Notes under the pieces: generated by a model
What the model was told of the DNA's origin: nothing
The model's database searches: none
Seen by the model: only the letters and a program-made list of their open reading frames with translations
Program-made: the position numbers and the translations under genes
Assembly: GCF_023091745.1 (NCBI RefSeq)
Contig: NC_068924.1
Span: 72,380,832 to 72,444,831, forward strand
Direction of reading: 5' to 3'
Source: Budorcas taxicolor
Taxonomy: Eukaryota; Chordata; Mammalia; Artiodactyla; Bovidae
DNA: 64,000 bases
Shown here: positions 41,556 to 51,507 of the stretch, piece by piece
How the letters are laid out: every line of letters begins with the position of its first letter
Numbering within the stretch: the first letter of the stretch is position 1

Positions 41556-41990
41556 CCTCCATCCTTCAAGACCTAGCAACATCCTTCCTTCCACCGGAAA
41601 CTTTTCTCCACCCTCTACCTCTGGTGATGGCTCCAGACTGAGGGTTAAAACTGAATCGCTCTCTTTTATGCTGAATGGGTGGCTGCCATCCCTTCTCTAT
41701 TGTATTATCAAACTTTTCAGACATCCAGGTATTTCTGTCTTGTCTCCTTAGCTAGAAATGTGATTTCTGGAGGACCTGAGCCTTTTCCATGCTTGTGGCC
41801 CCAGTCAGTTATCACCAAGACTCTCTGCACAGAGTTTGCAAATCATAACAGTAATGATTTAAGCACTGTTACATTTAAAGGCTTTAACCCATGTTCTTAC
41901 TTGCCCCCTGGAATGGTGACTCCCTTAGAGAAACCGTGTTCCCAAGAGACAACCGGAATAATCATTGAGTCACTTTCTCTTTAAGACCCC
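41556..41990 (+). repeat. L2 LINE 3' region, forward
   Basis: The words ccatccttcaagacctagcaac, ccaccggaaacttttctccacc and gatggctccagactgagg follow the L2 3' order in decayed form. The right boundary is uncertain. Confidence 0.45.
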
Positions 41991-42154
41991 TTCCCTCAGA
42001 TTTGCTGGGCAGCCTCCACATACTTGGCTTCTGCTGGAAGCTTGCTCATGCATTGCCTTGTTTAAAGAATTTATGGATCTACTGATAAATCTATTCAGTT
42101 TTCCCCACATTAGTTTTGGAGAAGCAGGAGGCCCTGTGTTGTGGAACTTGCCTA

Positions 42155-42290
42155 GGTTTTAATCTCAGCTCTACTGCACACCCTCAGTGGGACCTTCTGG
42201 TCCTCACTTTCCTCGTCTGTAAAATGGGTGTAATTATTATGCCTTCCTTCCCTGGTTATGGGGTCTCAATAAAGTGAGCTTTCAGTAACA
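42155..42290 (+). repeat. MIR SINE, forward
   Basis: The words ttttaatctcagctctactgcac, ggtcctcactttcctcgtctgtaaaatggg and tgtaattattatgcc give the MIR order. Confidence 0.85.
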
Positions 42291-42307
42291 TTGCATTTGC
42301 TTCCTTT

Positions 42308-42484
42308 CATTGAGCTTTCACTTTTCACTTTCACTCATTGGAGAAGGAAATGGCAACCCACTCCTGTATCCTTGCCTAGAGAATCCCAGAGATGGGGGAG
42401 CCTGGTGGGCTGTGGTCTGTGGGGTTGCACAGAGTCGGACATGTCTGAAGCGACTTAGCAGCAGCAGCAGCAGCATTGAGCTTT
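42308..42484 (+). mobile_element. 5'-truncated Bov-A2 with 11-bp duplication
   Basis: Only the linker and second Bov-A2 monomer are present (42319-42473), from cacttttcactttcactc to the (AGC)n tail. The perfect 11-bp word cattgagcttt is at 42308-42318 and 42474-42484, so the truncation happened at insertion, as in LINE-primed reverse transcription. Confidence 0.96.
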
Positions 42485-42489
42485 GCTAG

Positions 42490-42775
42490 GTCAGCACAGT
42501 GCTGAGCACTGGACCTAGGAGTAAATGTGAGATGCTCAAACATCAGCTATTCCAGAAGTCTTTCCCACGTCCCTGCCCCAACTAGGTCAGTTCCCTCTGT
42601 GACACTCTGTGTCCTCCCCTCTCAGCACCTCCAATTTGTACCTACTGTGTGTTATAAGTGGTTGACATCACACTTTCCCACTAGGAGCTCCCAGAAAGTC
42701 AGGGCCCTGTCTGTTTTCACTCCCATTATTGATCCAGGTCTTGCCTAAGTACTTAACAGACATTCATTCCCACCT
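42490..42775 (+). repeat. L2 LINE 3' region, forward
   Basis: The words cattccagaagtctttcccacgtccctgccc, gtgacactctgtgtcctcc and ccagaaagtcagggccctgtctgttttcactcc are L2 3' landmarks in order. Confidence 0.65.
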
Positions 42776-42959
42776 CCTTTGGGTCCCTTTTCTGAGTTAA
42801 GTCAAAAGTTCCCTTGCTTTCCTGAGAGCCCTGTATCAGGGACTAACAGCAGCGGCCGCAGAGTCGGGGATTCATGTCCATGGAGGTTTGATGCTCTCTT
42901 CTGATTAGAACCTCGAAGATCCCTGACCCTTGCTCCTACTGAGGACTTGGCAGTTGATG

Positions 42960-43190
42960 GCCATCCCATGTCTCCACCTGATTAAGCTTACTCCTCCTTT
43001 GGGATGTGCTCCAAGGTCACCACTTCTGAGAAGCCTTCCTTGACTCTCTGTAACAGACATAAAGACCTGGAAACACTTACAAGCACAGGCACGATTTTGA
43101 TCACAGGCCTGTGGCTCCCCAGGGACTCACTGAAGCTTTGCCTTCCCAATGCCTGGTACAGAGATAATTACCAGTAAGTGTTAATTGAAT
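42960..43190 (+). repeat. L2 LINE 3' end, forward
   Basis: The words cttctgagaagccttccttgactctctg, ctccccagggactcactg, ccaatgcctggtacagagataatt and gtgttaattgaatgaatcc are L2 landmarks reaching the 3' terminus. Confidence 0.7.
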
Positions 43191-43284
43191 GAATCCTGCC
43201 AAAGCAAACCAAACCCAAGCCACCCCCACACTGCCCAGAAAAAGCTAGCACACACCCTTGTGATTTACACAGCTAGTTTCTTTT

Positions 43285-43400
43285 TTAATTCTTTCAAAAT
43301 AGATTCATTGAGCACCCAGTGCAGACCCCACGCTAAGTGCTGGGGAGCCAGTGGTAAACAGGGCGGACTCTTTCCTATGTCCTAGTAGCCCTGGAGCTTC
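43285..43400 (-). repeat. L2 LINE 3' end, reverse
   Basis: The words agattcattgagcacccagtgcagacc, gctaagtgctggggagccagtggtaaacaggg and gccctggagcttccagtcc are the reverse L2 3' end. Confidence 0.75.
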
Positions 43401-43920
43401 CAGTCCAGGCCCATAGATTTACATGTAAGGCCAGAATAAAGCCAGGGATCTGGGCGGCATGAGCCTCCCTGGGAGACACTTTCTGGAACCCACCATTCCC
43501 ACAATGACCAAGCATCTCCAAAGAAAGGAAAGAAAATGAACCCTCTGTCCACAGAGGTGCATGAACCCAGGGGAGCAGACAGGCAGGGCTGACCCTCTGA
43601 ACTCCGGGCAGGGAGGACTATGTCCACCCAAAACCAGCTGGGGCCACCCAGCTGTGGGCCAGCACCGCTGAAAGGTCCTAATTAGCTCATTTCCCCAGCC
43701 CCATGGGCTGCAAGCAGGCTCTCTTCACCTTTGGCCCTGCCCCATCTCACTCAATTTAGCAGTTCAAGGTTCACCATGGTGTCAGGGTGGGGACAGGGGA
43801 AAATGTCCCCCTACTCCCAGGCAATTAAGCAAAACCATCCCTTTGTGGTCAGCTCCACCCTGAAGACTCTCCCTTCCCTCCTCTGCCTGGTTCTGATGGC
43901 TGCAGTAAGGGGAGATGACA
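43401..43920. other. Unique sequence
   Basis: No gene or repeat recognised in this moderately GC-rich stretch. Confidence 0.4.
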
Positions 43921-44085
43921 GGTCTAGAGAACTAGCTTCAAACCCCGTCTCTCCTGCTGGATGAGCAGCTGTGTGATCCTGAGCAAGTAACTTGCCCTCT
44001 CTGATCCTCAGCCTCTTCAATGGTGCTTGAAAGGATTTGGTGGGATAAGGTCTGCAAGGCAAGTAGCACAGGGCCAGGACAGAGC
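43921..44085 (+). repeat. MIR SINE, forward
   Basis: The words actagcttcaaaccccgtctctcc, gtgtgatcctgagcaagtaacttgccctctctgatcctcagcc follow MIR order well. Confidence 0.85.
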
Positions 44086-44285
44086 AAGCCCCTACACTCT
44101 GCCCAATACTCCTTATGACTGTCAACCCCTTGGGGGCAGGCCCAGCATCTGCTGGGCTCCCTGCCGTGCGACCAGCATCTTGCTGAGGTCCTGGACATGG
44201 AAGGCACTTCTTCATCCCTTACTTTAGTCACTCCTATGGACCAGGCCCTTGGCCCAGGGAATAGCTGTAGAATGAATGGAGGTTT
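44086..44285 (+). repeat. L2-like 3' remnant, forward
   Basis: The words actgtcaaccccttgggggcaggcccagcatctgctgggc and ctggacatggaaggcacttc resemble the L2 3' region. Weak. Confidence 0.35.
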
Positions 44286-44652
44286 TCTTCTGCCTCTCGC
44301 CACTTTTGCAGGGCTGAACCCTGGTAAAGGGGGTCCCTGCCAAGCTCATGAGACACTGTGGATGGAGCACACGAGACCTAAGGTCGGAAGACTGGGAAAG
44401 AGCCAGAGTTTTGCATCCTGGTAGCCCGCTTGTCTTAGGAAATGTCCTCCTGACCCACACTCACACTCCTAGCCTCCGGGGCTGAGTGTGCCATGAGCCT
44501 CTCCATCCTACCCCTTTTATTGGCTCAAGTCTGGAACATCCTCCGCAGCTCTTGGAGCCTCAGCTTTCTCAGGAGAGGGAATGCGAATAAACATCCCCCT
44601 GCCCCAGAGTGACATGTGGCTTTGACCAGGGTGTGAAACAGGAGTGAGCATG
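44286..44652. other. Unique sequence
   Basis: No gene or repeat recognised. Confidence 0.4.
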
Positions 44653-44791
44653 GTAGAGCCCAACTCAATGGATATGCGTCTGAGCAAACTCCGGGAGATG
44701 GTGAAGGACAAGGAAGCCTGGCATGCTGCAGTCTGTGGGGCTGCAAAGAGTCAGACATGACTGAGCAACCGAACAACAACAGTAGAGCCCA
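44653..44791 (+). mobile_element. Extremely truncated BovB with target duplication
   Basis: Only about 119 bp of the BovB 3' end (44663-44781; gagcaaactccgggagatgg, gcaaagagtcagacatgac, gaacaacaac). The perfect 10-bp word gtagagccca is at 44653-44662 and 44782-44791. The tail ends in an aac repeat instead of the usual (ACTGA)n. Confidence 0.93.
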
Positions 44792-44914
44792 GCACAGGCC
44801 CTGGCCTGGAGGGGACATGTCAGCTTCCTTTGCTTCAGCCAACATGACAGCTACCTTATTTCTCCGGGAGTGGTCCTCTGCGTCTTGGAGCTGGCTGGAA
44901 ATGGAGAAGCCCTG

Positions 44915-45001
44915 GGTACCACCGCAGACCCACTGCGCCCAAACCTGCATTTTAACAAGATCCCCAGGTGTTCCTGTACCGCCCAAACTTGAGAAGCCTG
45001 T
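44915..45001 (+). mobile_element. MER5-like hAT-Charlie remnant
   Basis: The words cctgcattttaacaagatccccaggtgttcc and cccaaacttgagaagcctg match the conserved right half and terminal inverted end of MER5-type nonautonomous hAT elements. Confidence 0.75.
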
Positions 45002-45062
45002 TCCACTGTGCGTCCTCTCCTCCGCAACTCAGTTGGGGTGATGCTAATAAGAACTCTCCATC

Positions 45063-45393
45063 AGTTGAGTTCAGTTCAGTCTCTAAGTTGTGTCCGACTC
45101 TTTGCAACCCCATGGACTGCAGCACTCCAGGCCTCCCTCTCCATCACCAACTCCTGGAGTTTACTTAAACTCATGTCCATTGAGTCGGCAATACCATCCA
45201 ACCATCTCATCCTCGTCATCCCCTTCTCCTCCCGCCTTCAATCTTTCCCAGCCTCAGGATCTTTTCAAATGAGTCAGTTCTTCGCATCACATGACCAAAG
45301 TATTGGAGTTTCAGCTTCAGCATCAGTCCTTCCAATGAATATTCAGGACTGATTTCCTTCAGGATGGACTGGTCGGATCTCCTTGCTGTCCAA
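45063..45393 (-). mobile_element. BovB LINE 3' fragment, reverse
   Basis: About 330 bp of BovB 3' region in reverse, from gttgagttcagttcagtctc to ctccttgctgtccaa. It is 5'-truncated; no target duplication is visible. Confidence 0.93.
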
Positions 45394-45639
45394 CCTTGGC
45401 ATAAGCCAAACAGAACAAGGGAGAACAGGATGGCCTGTTTCAAAGCCAAGCATAAGCAGACTGAGGGCTTTCTGTGGTGGGTCTCTGGGCCACAGCTCTT
45501 GAGGTTGCTGGAAGCAGATGGAACCCAAGAGTGGGGCGGGTGATGGGCGGTGGCCTCATCTCCATCCTGCGTTAGGTTTAAAAATAGAACGGAGCATTCC
45601 AAGTTTGGACGGATAAAATACCTTCTCCTGCTTCTCTTT
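45394..45639. other. Unique sequence
   Basis: No gene or repeat recognised between the BovB fragment and the candidate regulatory segment. Confidence 0.4.
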
Positions 45640-45890
45640 ATTAAGGTCTGTGGCGAGGGGGAGGGGGTCAGGAATCACGCCCCATCCTGCGGTTTACAGG
45701 ACCTTTCCCTAATAAAGCCGAGGGCCAGGAGGCCGAGCATTCCAGGGGACTTAATTAAAACCACCAAGGGTTATTTGGAATAACAGACCATTTAGTCGGA
45801 AGCACTTGCCATGCTAATTCAAACAAGGTGATTACAGGCGATTAGCAAACCTAATGCCTTCAGTTTATAACCTGCCCCGAAGGAGGGATG
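45640..45890. promoter_or_regulatory. Candidate conserved regulatory segment, homeobox-rich
   Basis: A repeat-free segment with dense homeobox-like words: cttaattaaaacc (45750), gctaattcaaac (45813), cgattagcaaacctaatgcc (45839), with a TEAD-like gcattccagg at 45737 and caataaagc-type words near 45710. Such density between repeat-rich flanks is typical of developmental enhancers. There is no cross-species evidence here, so the call is inference. Confidence 0.35.
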
Positions 45891-46242
45891 AGCAAGTGAC
45901 CTCCGCTACTTCCTGTGGGTAGTGGAGGGGGCTGACCTGGGGCTGAAATTTCCCAAGGTCAGGGCCAAGTAGGGCTCCTGGGCCGCCCACCTGTGTAAGA
46001 CACTCTCCTAGTGTGAACTCCTTGGCAGGGAGGAGGCTGACCCCACCTGCAGAGGGTCAGAAAGGAATCTCTCCAGGTCTCCTGGGACCATCCTGGGCAC
46101 ATCCTACAAGAGCTGGCCCTACCTGTCTCTTCAGCTGTCTCTTCTGGGTCCTCTAGAGGGCAGAAGCTGGGTCTTGTAGTCCTTGTATCCTTGAAAGGGA
46201 TTGATTATGGATGTGCCTACACACACCAAAGAATTAGCTTTT
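45891..46242. other. Unique sequence
   Basis: No gene recognised. Positions 46130-46215 (ctagagggcagaagctgggtcttg) faintly resemble an L2 3' region. Confidence 0.4.
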
Positions 46243-46290
46243 ATTTAGCACTTGTATATGCCAAACCCTGTGAGAAGCCTTTCATATTTG
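46243..46290 (-). repeat. MIR 3' remnant, reverse
   Basis: The words cttttatttagcacttgtatatgccaaaccctg resemble the reverse MIR 3' region; the BovB that follows cuts it off. Confidence 0.5.
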
Positions 46291-46950
46291 TTTTCATTCA
46301 GTTGCTAAGCTATGTCTGATTCTTTGCGACCCCATGGATTGTAGCATGCCAGGCTCCCCTGTCCTTCACCATCTCCTAGAGTTTGCTCAAATTCATGTCC
46401 ATTCAGTCACTGATGCCATCCAACCATCTCATCCTCTGTCATCCCCTTCTCCTCCTGCCCCTCAGTCTTTCCAGCATCAAGGTCTTTTCCAATGAGTCAG
46501 CTCCTCTCATCAGATGACTGAAGTATTAGAGTTTCAGCTTCAGCATCAGTTTTTCCAATGAATATTCCGGGTTGATTTCCTTTAGGATGGACTGGTTGGA
46601 TCTCCTTGCTGTTTAAGGAACTCTCAAGAGTCTTCTCCAGCACCACAGTTCGAAAGCATCAATTCTTTGGTGCTCAGCTTTCTTTACTGTCTAACTCTCA
46701 CATTTGTATGTGACCACTGGAAAAACCGTAGCTTTGACTATACAGATCTTTGTTGTCAAAGTGATGTCTCTGCTTTTTAATATGCTGTCTAGGTTTGTCA
46801 TAGCTTTTCTTCCAAGGAGCAAGCGTCTTTTAATTTCATGGCTGCAGTCACCATCTGCAGTGATTTTGGAGCCCAAATAAAGTCTGTCACAATTTCCATT
46901 ATTCCCCCATCTATTTGCCATGAAATGATTGGACCAGATGCCATGATCTT
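46291..46950 (-). mobile_element. BovB LINE 3' fragment, reverse
   Basis: About 660 bp of BovB in reverse, from attcagttgctaagctatgtctg to accagatgccatgatctt. The reading frames are broken at many points. It may have inserted into an MIR, whose core-like words reappear near 47050. Confidence 0.93.
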
Positions 46951-47589
46951 CAATGCCAGAGACTCTTGGAGGGCACAAACAAAAACTTGTGCACACCAGG
47001 ACTCAGGAGCAAGGAGCAGTTCATAGGCACCACCTTGTATAATTCATTGAAGTCAGCGCTGTTATTGTCCCCATCAGATGGGGGAGGAGCATGGGGCACG
47101 GAGAGACGGTTATGGCTCCAGACCACACTGCTGAAAAGTGGTCAGTGTGGTCTTCTACCCAAATTCACCGGACTCCAAGGCCTTCCTGGAACTTCACTGA
47201 ATTTCATCTTATAGTTGAGGGGACTGAAGCTAGAGATCATCAGCTGGTGAGTGGAGGAACTAGGATTTGCCGGCCATGTTGCTGCTTACACCCCCCCAGC
47301 TACACTTCCCCTGCTGGAGCTCTCTGGAGAGTGTACAGAATGGCAGGCAAGCCTGAAAGGGGTGCACGACATCAGGGAGCCTCACGAGGGAAGGGCATCC
47401 CCGACAGAGGGGGCTCTACAGACACCTGGGAGAGGGAGCTTTCAGCTGCCAGCAACCGGAACCCCCAAATCAACGGGCTTCAACTTTAATAGGGGATATC
47501 TATTATTACGAGCAAGAAGAAGTCCTCAGGGCTGATTAATTTAGAGGCTCCACAGTGTCATCAAGAATGCGGGTCTCCTTTCTCCCTTT
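46951..47589. other. Unique sequence with MIR-like remnants
   Basis: Positions about 47040-47110 (attcattgaagtcagcgctgttattgtccccatcag) and 47195-47285 (tcatcttatagttgaggggactgaagc, gctggtgagtggaggaactagg) resemble reverse MIR parts. The rest is unique; no gene. Confidence 0.4.
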
Positions 47590-47756
47590 CTTCCTTCCTG
47601 TCTTCCATTCATCAGATACAACTGGACTCCTTCTAGATGCCAGGCACTCTCCTAAACCCTGGGGTTACAGTGGTGAAAAACAAAATCTTTGCCTTTTTGG
47701 AGCTTGCACGCTCGGGTGAAGGACAACATGCATACACTAAATGTGTACGTGAACAT
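47590..47756 (-). repeat. L2 LINE 3' end, reverse (left piece)
   Basis: The words ccattcatcagatacaactgg, ctagatgccaggcactctcctaaaccctggggttacagtgg and cctttttggagcttgcacgctc are the reverse L2 3' end. An AT-repeat expansion follows, then L2 resumes. Confidence 0.8.
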
Positions 47757-47757
47757 A

Positions 47758-47789
<32 letters not shown>

Positions 47790-48066
47790 CACATAAAGAG
47801 TGTGTGTACATTATACATATATATGTATTATATACTTAATATTATACATGTGTGATAAGTAGTGTGTATATATAACATATATGTATAATATATATGTATA
47901 TATTTATATAAATATGAAATATATAAATAATATATGAAATATATTAAATAAATATATCATGTGTGTATATACACACATTAACACAATGTACATATATATT
48001 ATATATCCACATTGTATATGATAATATATATGTATTATATATAAATAATATATGTAATATGTATAA
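47757..48066. repeat. Long imperfect TA-rich repeat inside L2
   Basis: About 310 bp of interrupted (TA)n, with words such as tatatatgtatat and ataaatatg. A few GT units at 47758-47768 start it. It separates the two parts of one L2 copy, so it grew in place, most likely from the AT-rich part of the L2 itself. Confidence 0.92.
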
Positions 48067-48290
48067 ATAACAATGTCAAATAAGAGCTATGAAAATAAAA
48101 CAAACAAGGGGAAAGAGAGAGAAGGAGGAGAAAGAAGTCAGAGAAATCCTTTTTAGGGGCTGGCTTTGAGCAGAGATCCAAATGAAAGGTAAAAATGAGC
48201 TCGAAGAGAACTGGGGAACGTGCTCCTGGCAGTGAGCACTGCATGTGCAAAGGCCCTGCGCTAGGGCAGGAGCTGGAGTGCAGCCACTGA
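48067..48290 (-). repeat. L2 LINE, reverse (right piece)
   Basis: The words caaataagagctatgaaaataaaac, gctttgagcagagatccaaatg, ctcctggcagtgagcactgcatgtgcaaaggccctgcg are reverse L2 landmarks that normally follow those at 47590-47756. Confidence 0.75.
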
Positions 48291-49058
48291 GACCTTTCTG
48301 TTGTGCAAACTCAGAGGGTTGGCTTCTCCTCCAGATGAGTCCCCTCTTGGTGGTCAAGGTCGGTAGCAATTTCCGACGCTATGGGCAGACATGGCACTTC
48401 CTGGTATCTTGTGTAAATCAGTGGAGAAACCCTTCCCAGAAGCCCTCCGTATACTTCTCCTCAATCTTATTGGTCAGAATTGAGTCACTGGCCCAAGTCT
48501 AAATCGATCCCAGACAGGAGAACGGACTACAGTGGTCGGCTTAGACCAGTGGGAATACACCTTTACAGCTGGAGATGGGGCCACACTGGTTTGAGCTGTA
48601 GGGGATAGATACTCCCCAGATAAAATGGGGCCCTTCCAGAAAGAAAGAAGGGGGATACAAGTAGAAATGATGTGTACAATTATGGGTCATGATTTTAAAA
48701 GGAAAGGGCATGTCGTCCCCTTCTCTGGCTGCAATCTGAGCTTGCTGGTCGTTATCCAGTCTTGACCATGAGGACCAGGGCAGCTGCCTAGGAATGGCAG
48801 AGCAACATGACAGCGGGAGACTGGGAATCATCAAGTCAGCTCTGGAATGCTTGCGATCAGATGGTGGGGAGACATGGTTGGAGATGATACAGAGACAGAG
48901 ACACAGATAGGTTCCTGTCAGTGGAACTTGCATTCTAACTGATTCAGCTCCCCAGTCCTGGTTCACCCAGAGTAAGTCCTCTTCCCATATCAGGGCCTAT
49001 TTCATGCTTTCCTGGAGAAAAAGCTCTGCTGCTTAAAAAACCTTTCACAATGACTGGT
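48291..49058. other. Unique sequence
   Basis: No gene or repeat recognised. The 141-codon reverse frame at 48541-48966 has no recognisable domain. Confidence 0.45.
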
Positions 49059-49059
49059 G

Positions 49060-49190
49060 TAGTCCAGCCTCCCCATCTGACAAATTGGGAAGGGAAATCC
49101 AGCAAAAGGAAGTGACTTGTCCAGGACCACACAGTCAACTGGTGTCAGAGCCAAGATCAAACTCAGACGCTGCCCAGTAAGCGCTGGTAC
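49060..49190 (-). repeat. MIR SINE, reverse
   Basis: The words cccatctgacaaattgggaaggg, gtgacttgtccaggaccacacagtcaactggtgtcagagcc follow the reverse MIR core. Confidence 0.75.
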
Positions 49191-49243
49191 TGCATTCCTG
49201 CATTGCTCCCATCAGGCATATTCTCTACTGCAATCTTGAAACT

Positions 49244-49480
49244 GTGCTATGGAGAATTCCCTGTTGATTCAGTGGTTAGAACTCCATGTTTTCGCTGTTG
49301 AGGGCCCAGGTTCGATCCTTGGTTAGGAAACTAAGACCCCATGGTGGGGGAGGGGGGTGACCCAAAAAGCTAGAAACAAAATCAAAACAACAACAAACAA
49401 AAAACCAAAAACAGATAAAACAAGCAAAAACAAACAAACAAACAATCCACAGAAAACAAACAAACCGAAAAAAAGTGCTA
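49244..49480 (+). mobile_element. CHR-type SINE with AAC-rich tail, forward
   Basis: The head attccctgttgattcagtggttagaactcc, the B-box-like caggttcgatcc and gttaggaaactaagaccccatgg identify an older tRNA-derived artiodactyl SINE. A long A-rich tail with (CAAA)n-type units follows (49376-49474). The short word gtgcta flanks it at 49244 and 49475. Confidence 0.85.
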
Positions 49481-49648
49481 AGAAGAGAGTGTGGCTGATT
49501 CCAATCCTGGTGGAAGACAGCCTCAGAGTTCCTTGGCATTACACGCTCAGGCCGTCACTCCAGCTTCTACTTCCTGTCTACATGTGAATCTCAGCCAGGA
49601 CATGGACTTGGGCAGGGAGATAGCGGCCTTTCGGCTTTTGCTAGCAGG

Positions 49649-49843
49649 TCATGGGGTCGCGAAGAGTCGGACAGGACTGAGCGACTTCACTTTGACTTTT
49701 CACTTTCATGCACTGGAGAAGAAAATGGCAACCCACTCCAGTATTCTTCCTTGGAGAATCCCAGGGATGGGGGAGCCTGGTGGGCTGCTGTCTATGGGGT
49801 CGCACAGAGTCGGACACGACTGAAGCGACTTAGCAGCAGCAGG
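49649..49843 (+). mobile_element. 5'-truncated Bov-A2 SINE, forward
   Basis: It starts inside the first monomer (gtcatggggtcgcgaagagtc), passes the linker cttttcactttcatgcac and ends with a short (AGC)n tail at 49833-49842. It abuts an old hAT element. Confidence 0.92.
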
Positions 49844-49956
49844 TCTCAAACTTTGCTCTGCTTAAGACTCATCTGGAGGTGGGTGAGGGAGGGGGTGATT
49901 ATAATGAAGATTCGTGGGTCCTCTCCTGAAAGATTCTAACTCAGTAAGTTTGAGAT
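49844..49956 (-). mobile_element. hAT-Charlie (MER5/MER20-like) left piece
   Basis: The words ctcaaactttgctctgcttaagactcatctgg and gattctaactcagtaagtttgag are the usual MER5/MER20 start. The element is interrupted here by a BovB and resumes at 50616. Confidence 0.75.
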
Positions 49957-50615
49957 TGTTGTTATTCAGTTGCTAAGCCGTAAGTGACTCTTTGCGACCC
50001 CATGGCTTCCCTTTCCTTCACTGTCTCCTGGAGTTTGCTCAAATTCATGACTGTTGAGTCAGTGATGCCATCTAACCATCTCATCCTCTGCTGCCCTCTT
50101 CTCCTTTTGCCTTCAATCTTTCCCAGCATCAGGGTCTTTTCCAATGAGTCGGTTCTTTGCATCAGGTGGCTAAAGTATTGGAGCTTCAACTTCAGCATCA
50201 GTCCTTTCAATGAATATTCAGGATTGATTTCCTCTAGGATTAACTGGTTTGATCTTGCTGTCCAAAAGACTCTCAAGAGTATTCTCCAACACCAGTTTGA
50301 AAGCACCAATTCTTTGGCGCTCAGCCTTCTTTATGGTCCAGCTCTCACATCCCTCTATAAGACTTCTGGAAAAACCTAGCTTTGACTATGTGGACCATTG
50401 TTGGAAAAGTGATGTCTCTGCTTTTTAATACACTGTCTGTCATGACTTTCCTTTGAAAAAAGCAAGCATCTTTTAATTTCACGGCTGCAGACACCATCTG
50501 CAGTGATTTTGGAGCCCAAGAAACTACAATCTGTCACTGCTTCTACTTGTTCCCCATCTATTTGCCACAAAGTGGTGGAACTGGATGCCATGATCTTAGT
50601 TTTTTGAATGTTGAG
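49957..50615 (-). mobile_element. BovB LINE 3' fragment nested in hAT element
   Basis: About 660 bp of reverse BovB, from ttattcagttgctaagccg to gatcttagttttttgaatgttgag. Left and right junctions share the word ttgagat (tttgagatt at about 49950, gttgagata at about 50610), compatible with a target duplication. Confidence 0.92.
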
Positions 50616-50702
50616 ATAGGGCCCAGGAATCTACTTAAAAATTAAGGCCTCTCTAGAAGCTGTGTCACAGGTTGTCCATAGGAAACACCCTGAGAAACAC
50701 TG
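50616..50702 (-). mobile_element. hAT-Charlie (MER5/MER20-like) right piece
   Basis: The words agggcccaggaatctac and aaacaccctgagaaacactgg are the other half and the terminal end of the element started at 49844. Confidence 0.75.
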
Positions 50703-51255
50703 GCCCAAAGAATTCCATAGGAAACGTTTATTCATCCTAAGGGAACCATCCCACAACCAGATCTGAGACTTGATATTGTTTTTCCAGGTGCCACCACTGT
50801 ATTACAGCAAGAGATCAGACTGGATACCTGGGGAAGAGGCGAGTTAAGTTGCTGCATTTTAATCTAAACTGGTGAAAATATTTTAAATATTAATGAAAAT
50901 AAATATAATCCAAAATTGCTGAAAACTGGGATCCGCTCTTTCCCGAGAGAAGGTTAGGAGGGGAGCTTACGAGGGCACTTGGGTACCCAGGAGCAGTGAG
51001 TAAAGGACATGGGCTCCCTGGCTCCGCTGAGCTCGTTTGGCATTCCGCTCCCCCTAGGCTGCAGCAGGTGGGCCCAGGGAATTGCACTCCCTTTCTCCCT
51101 GGAGTAGCTCTCCCCTTTATGTCCCATCTCTAGATTGGTATCTGCCTCAACACTGGTTTTCAAAATATCTCCATGCTGGAAGAAAAAAAGCAGCAAAACC
51201 AAAAGAAGACACAAAACCACCAGCTTTTGACAAAATTCATAGCTGAAGCAGCAGA
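50703..51255. other. Unique sequence
   Basis: No gene or repeat recognised. Positions 50850-50920 are AT-rich with attttaaatattaatg; nothing further. Confidence 0.4.
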
Positions 51256-51260
51256 AAAAT

Positions 51261-51291
<31 letters not shown>

Positions 51292-51507
51292 CATTCAGTG
51301 GTGTCAGCCACCTCTGACTCTTCGCGACCCTCTGGCCTGTAGCCTACCGAGCTCCTCCATCCATGGGATTATCCGGGCAAGAATACTGGAGTAGGTTGTT
51401 GTGCCTTTCTCCAAGGGATCTTCCTGACCCAAGGATGGAACCTGCATCTCCTGCACTGCAGGCCTACTTTTACCACTGAGCCATCGGGAAGACCCCCAAA
51501 AGAAGTG
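51256..51507 (-). mobile_element. Bov-tA SINE with GT tail, reverse
   Basis: A (GT)n tract of about 15 units at 51263-51292 marks the tail side, then a reverse Bov-tA to about 51496 (ccatcgggaagacccc). Flanking words aaaataagtg (51256) and aaaagaagtg (51498) differ by one base and fit a target duplication that includes the microsatellite. Confidence 0.92.
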
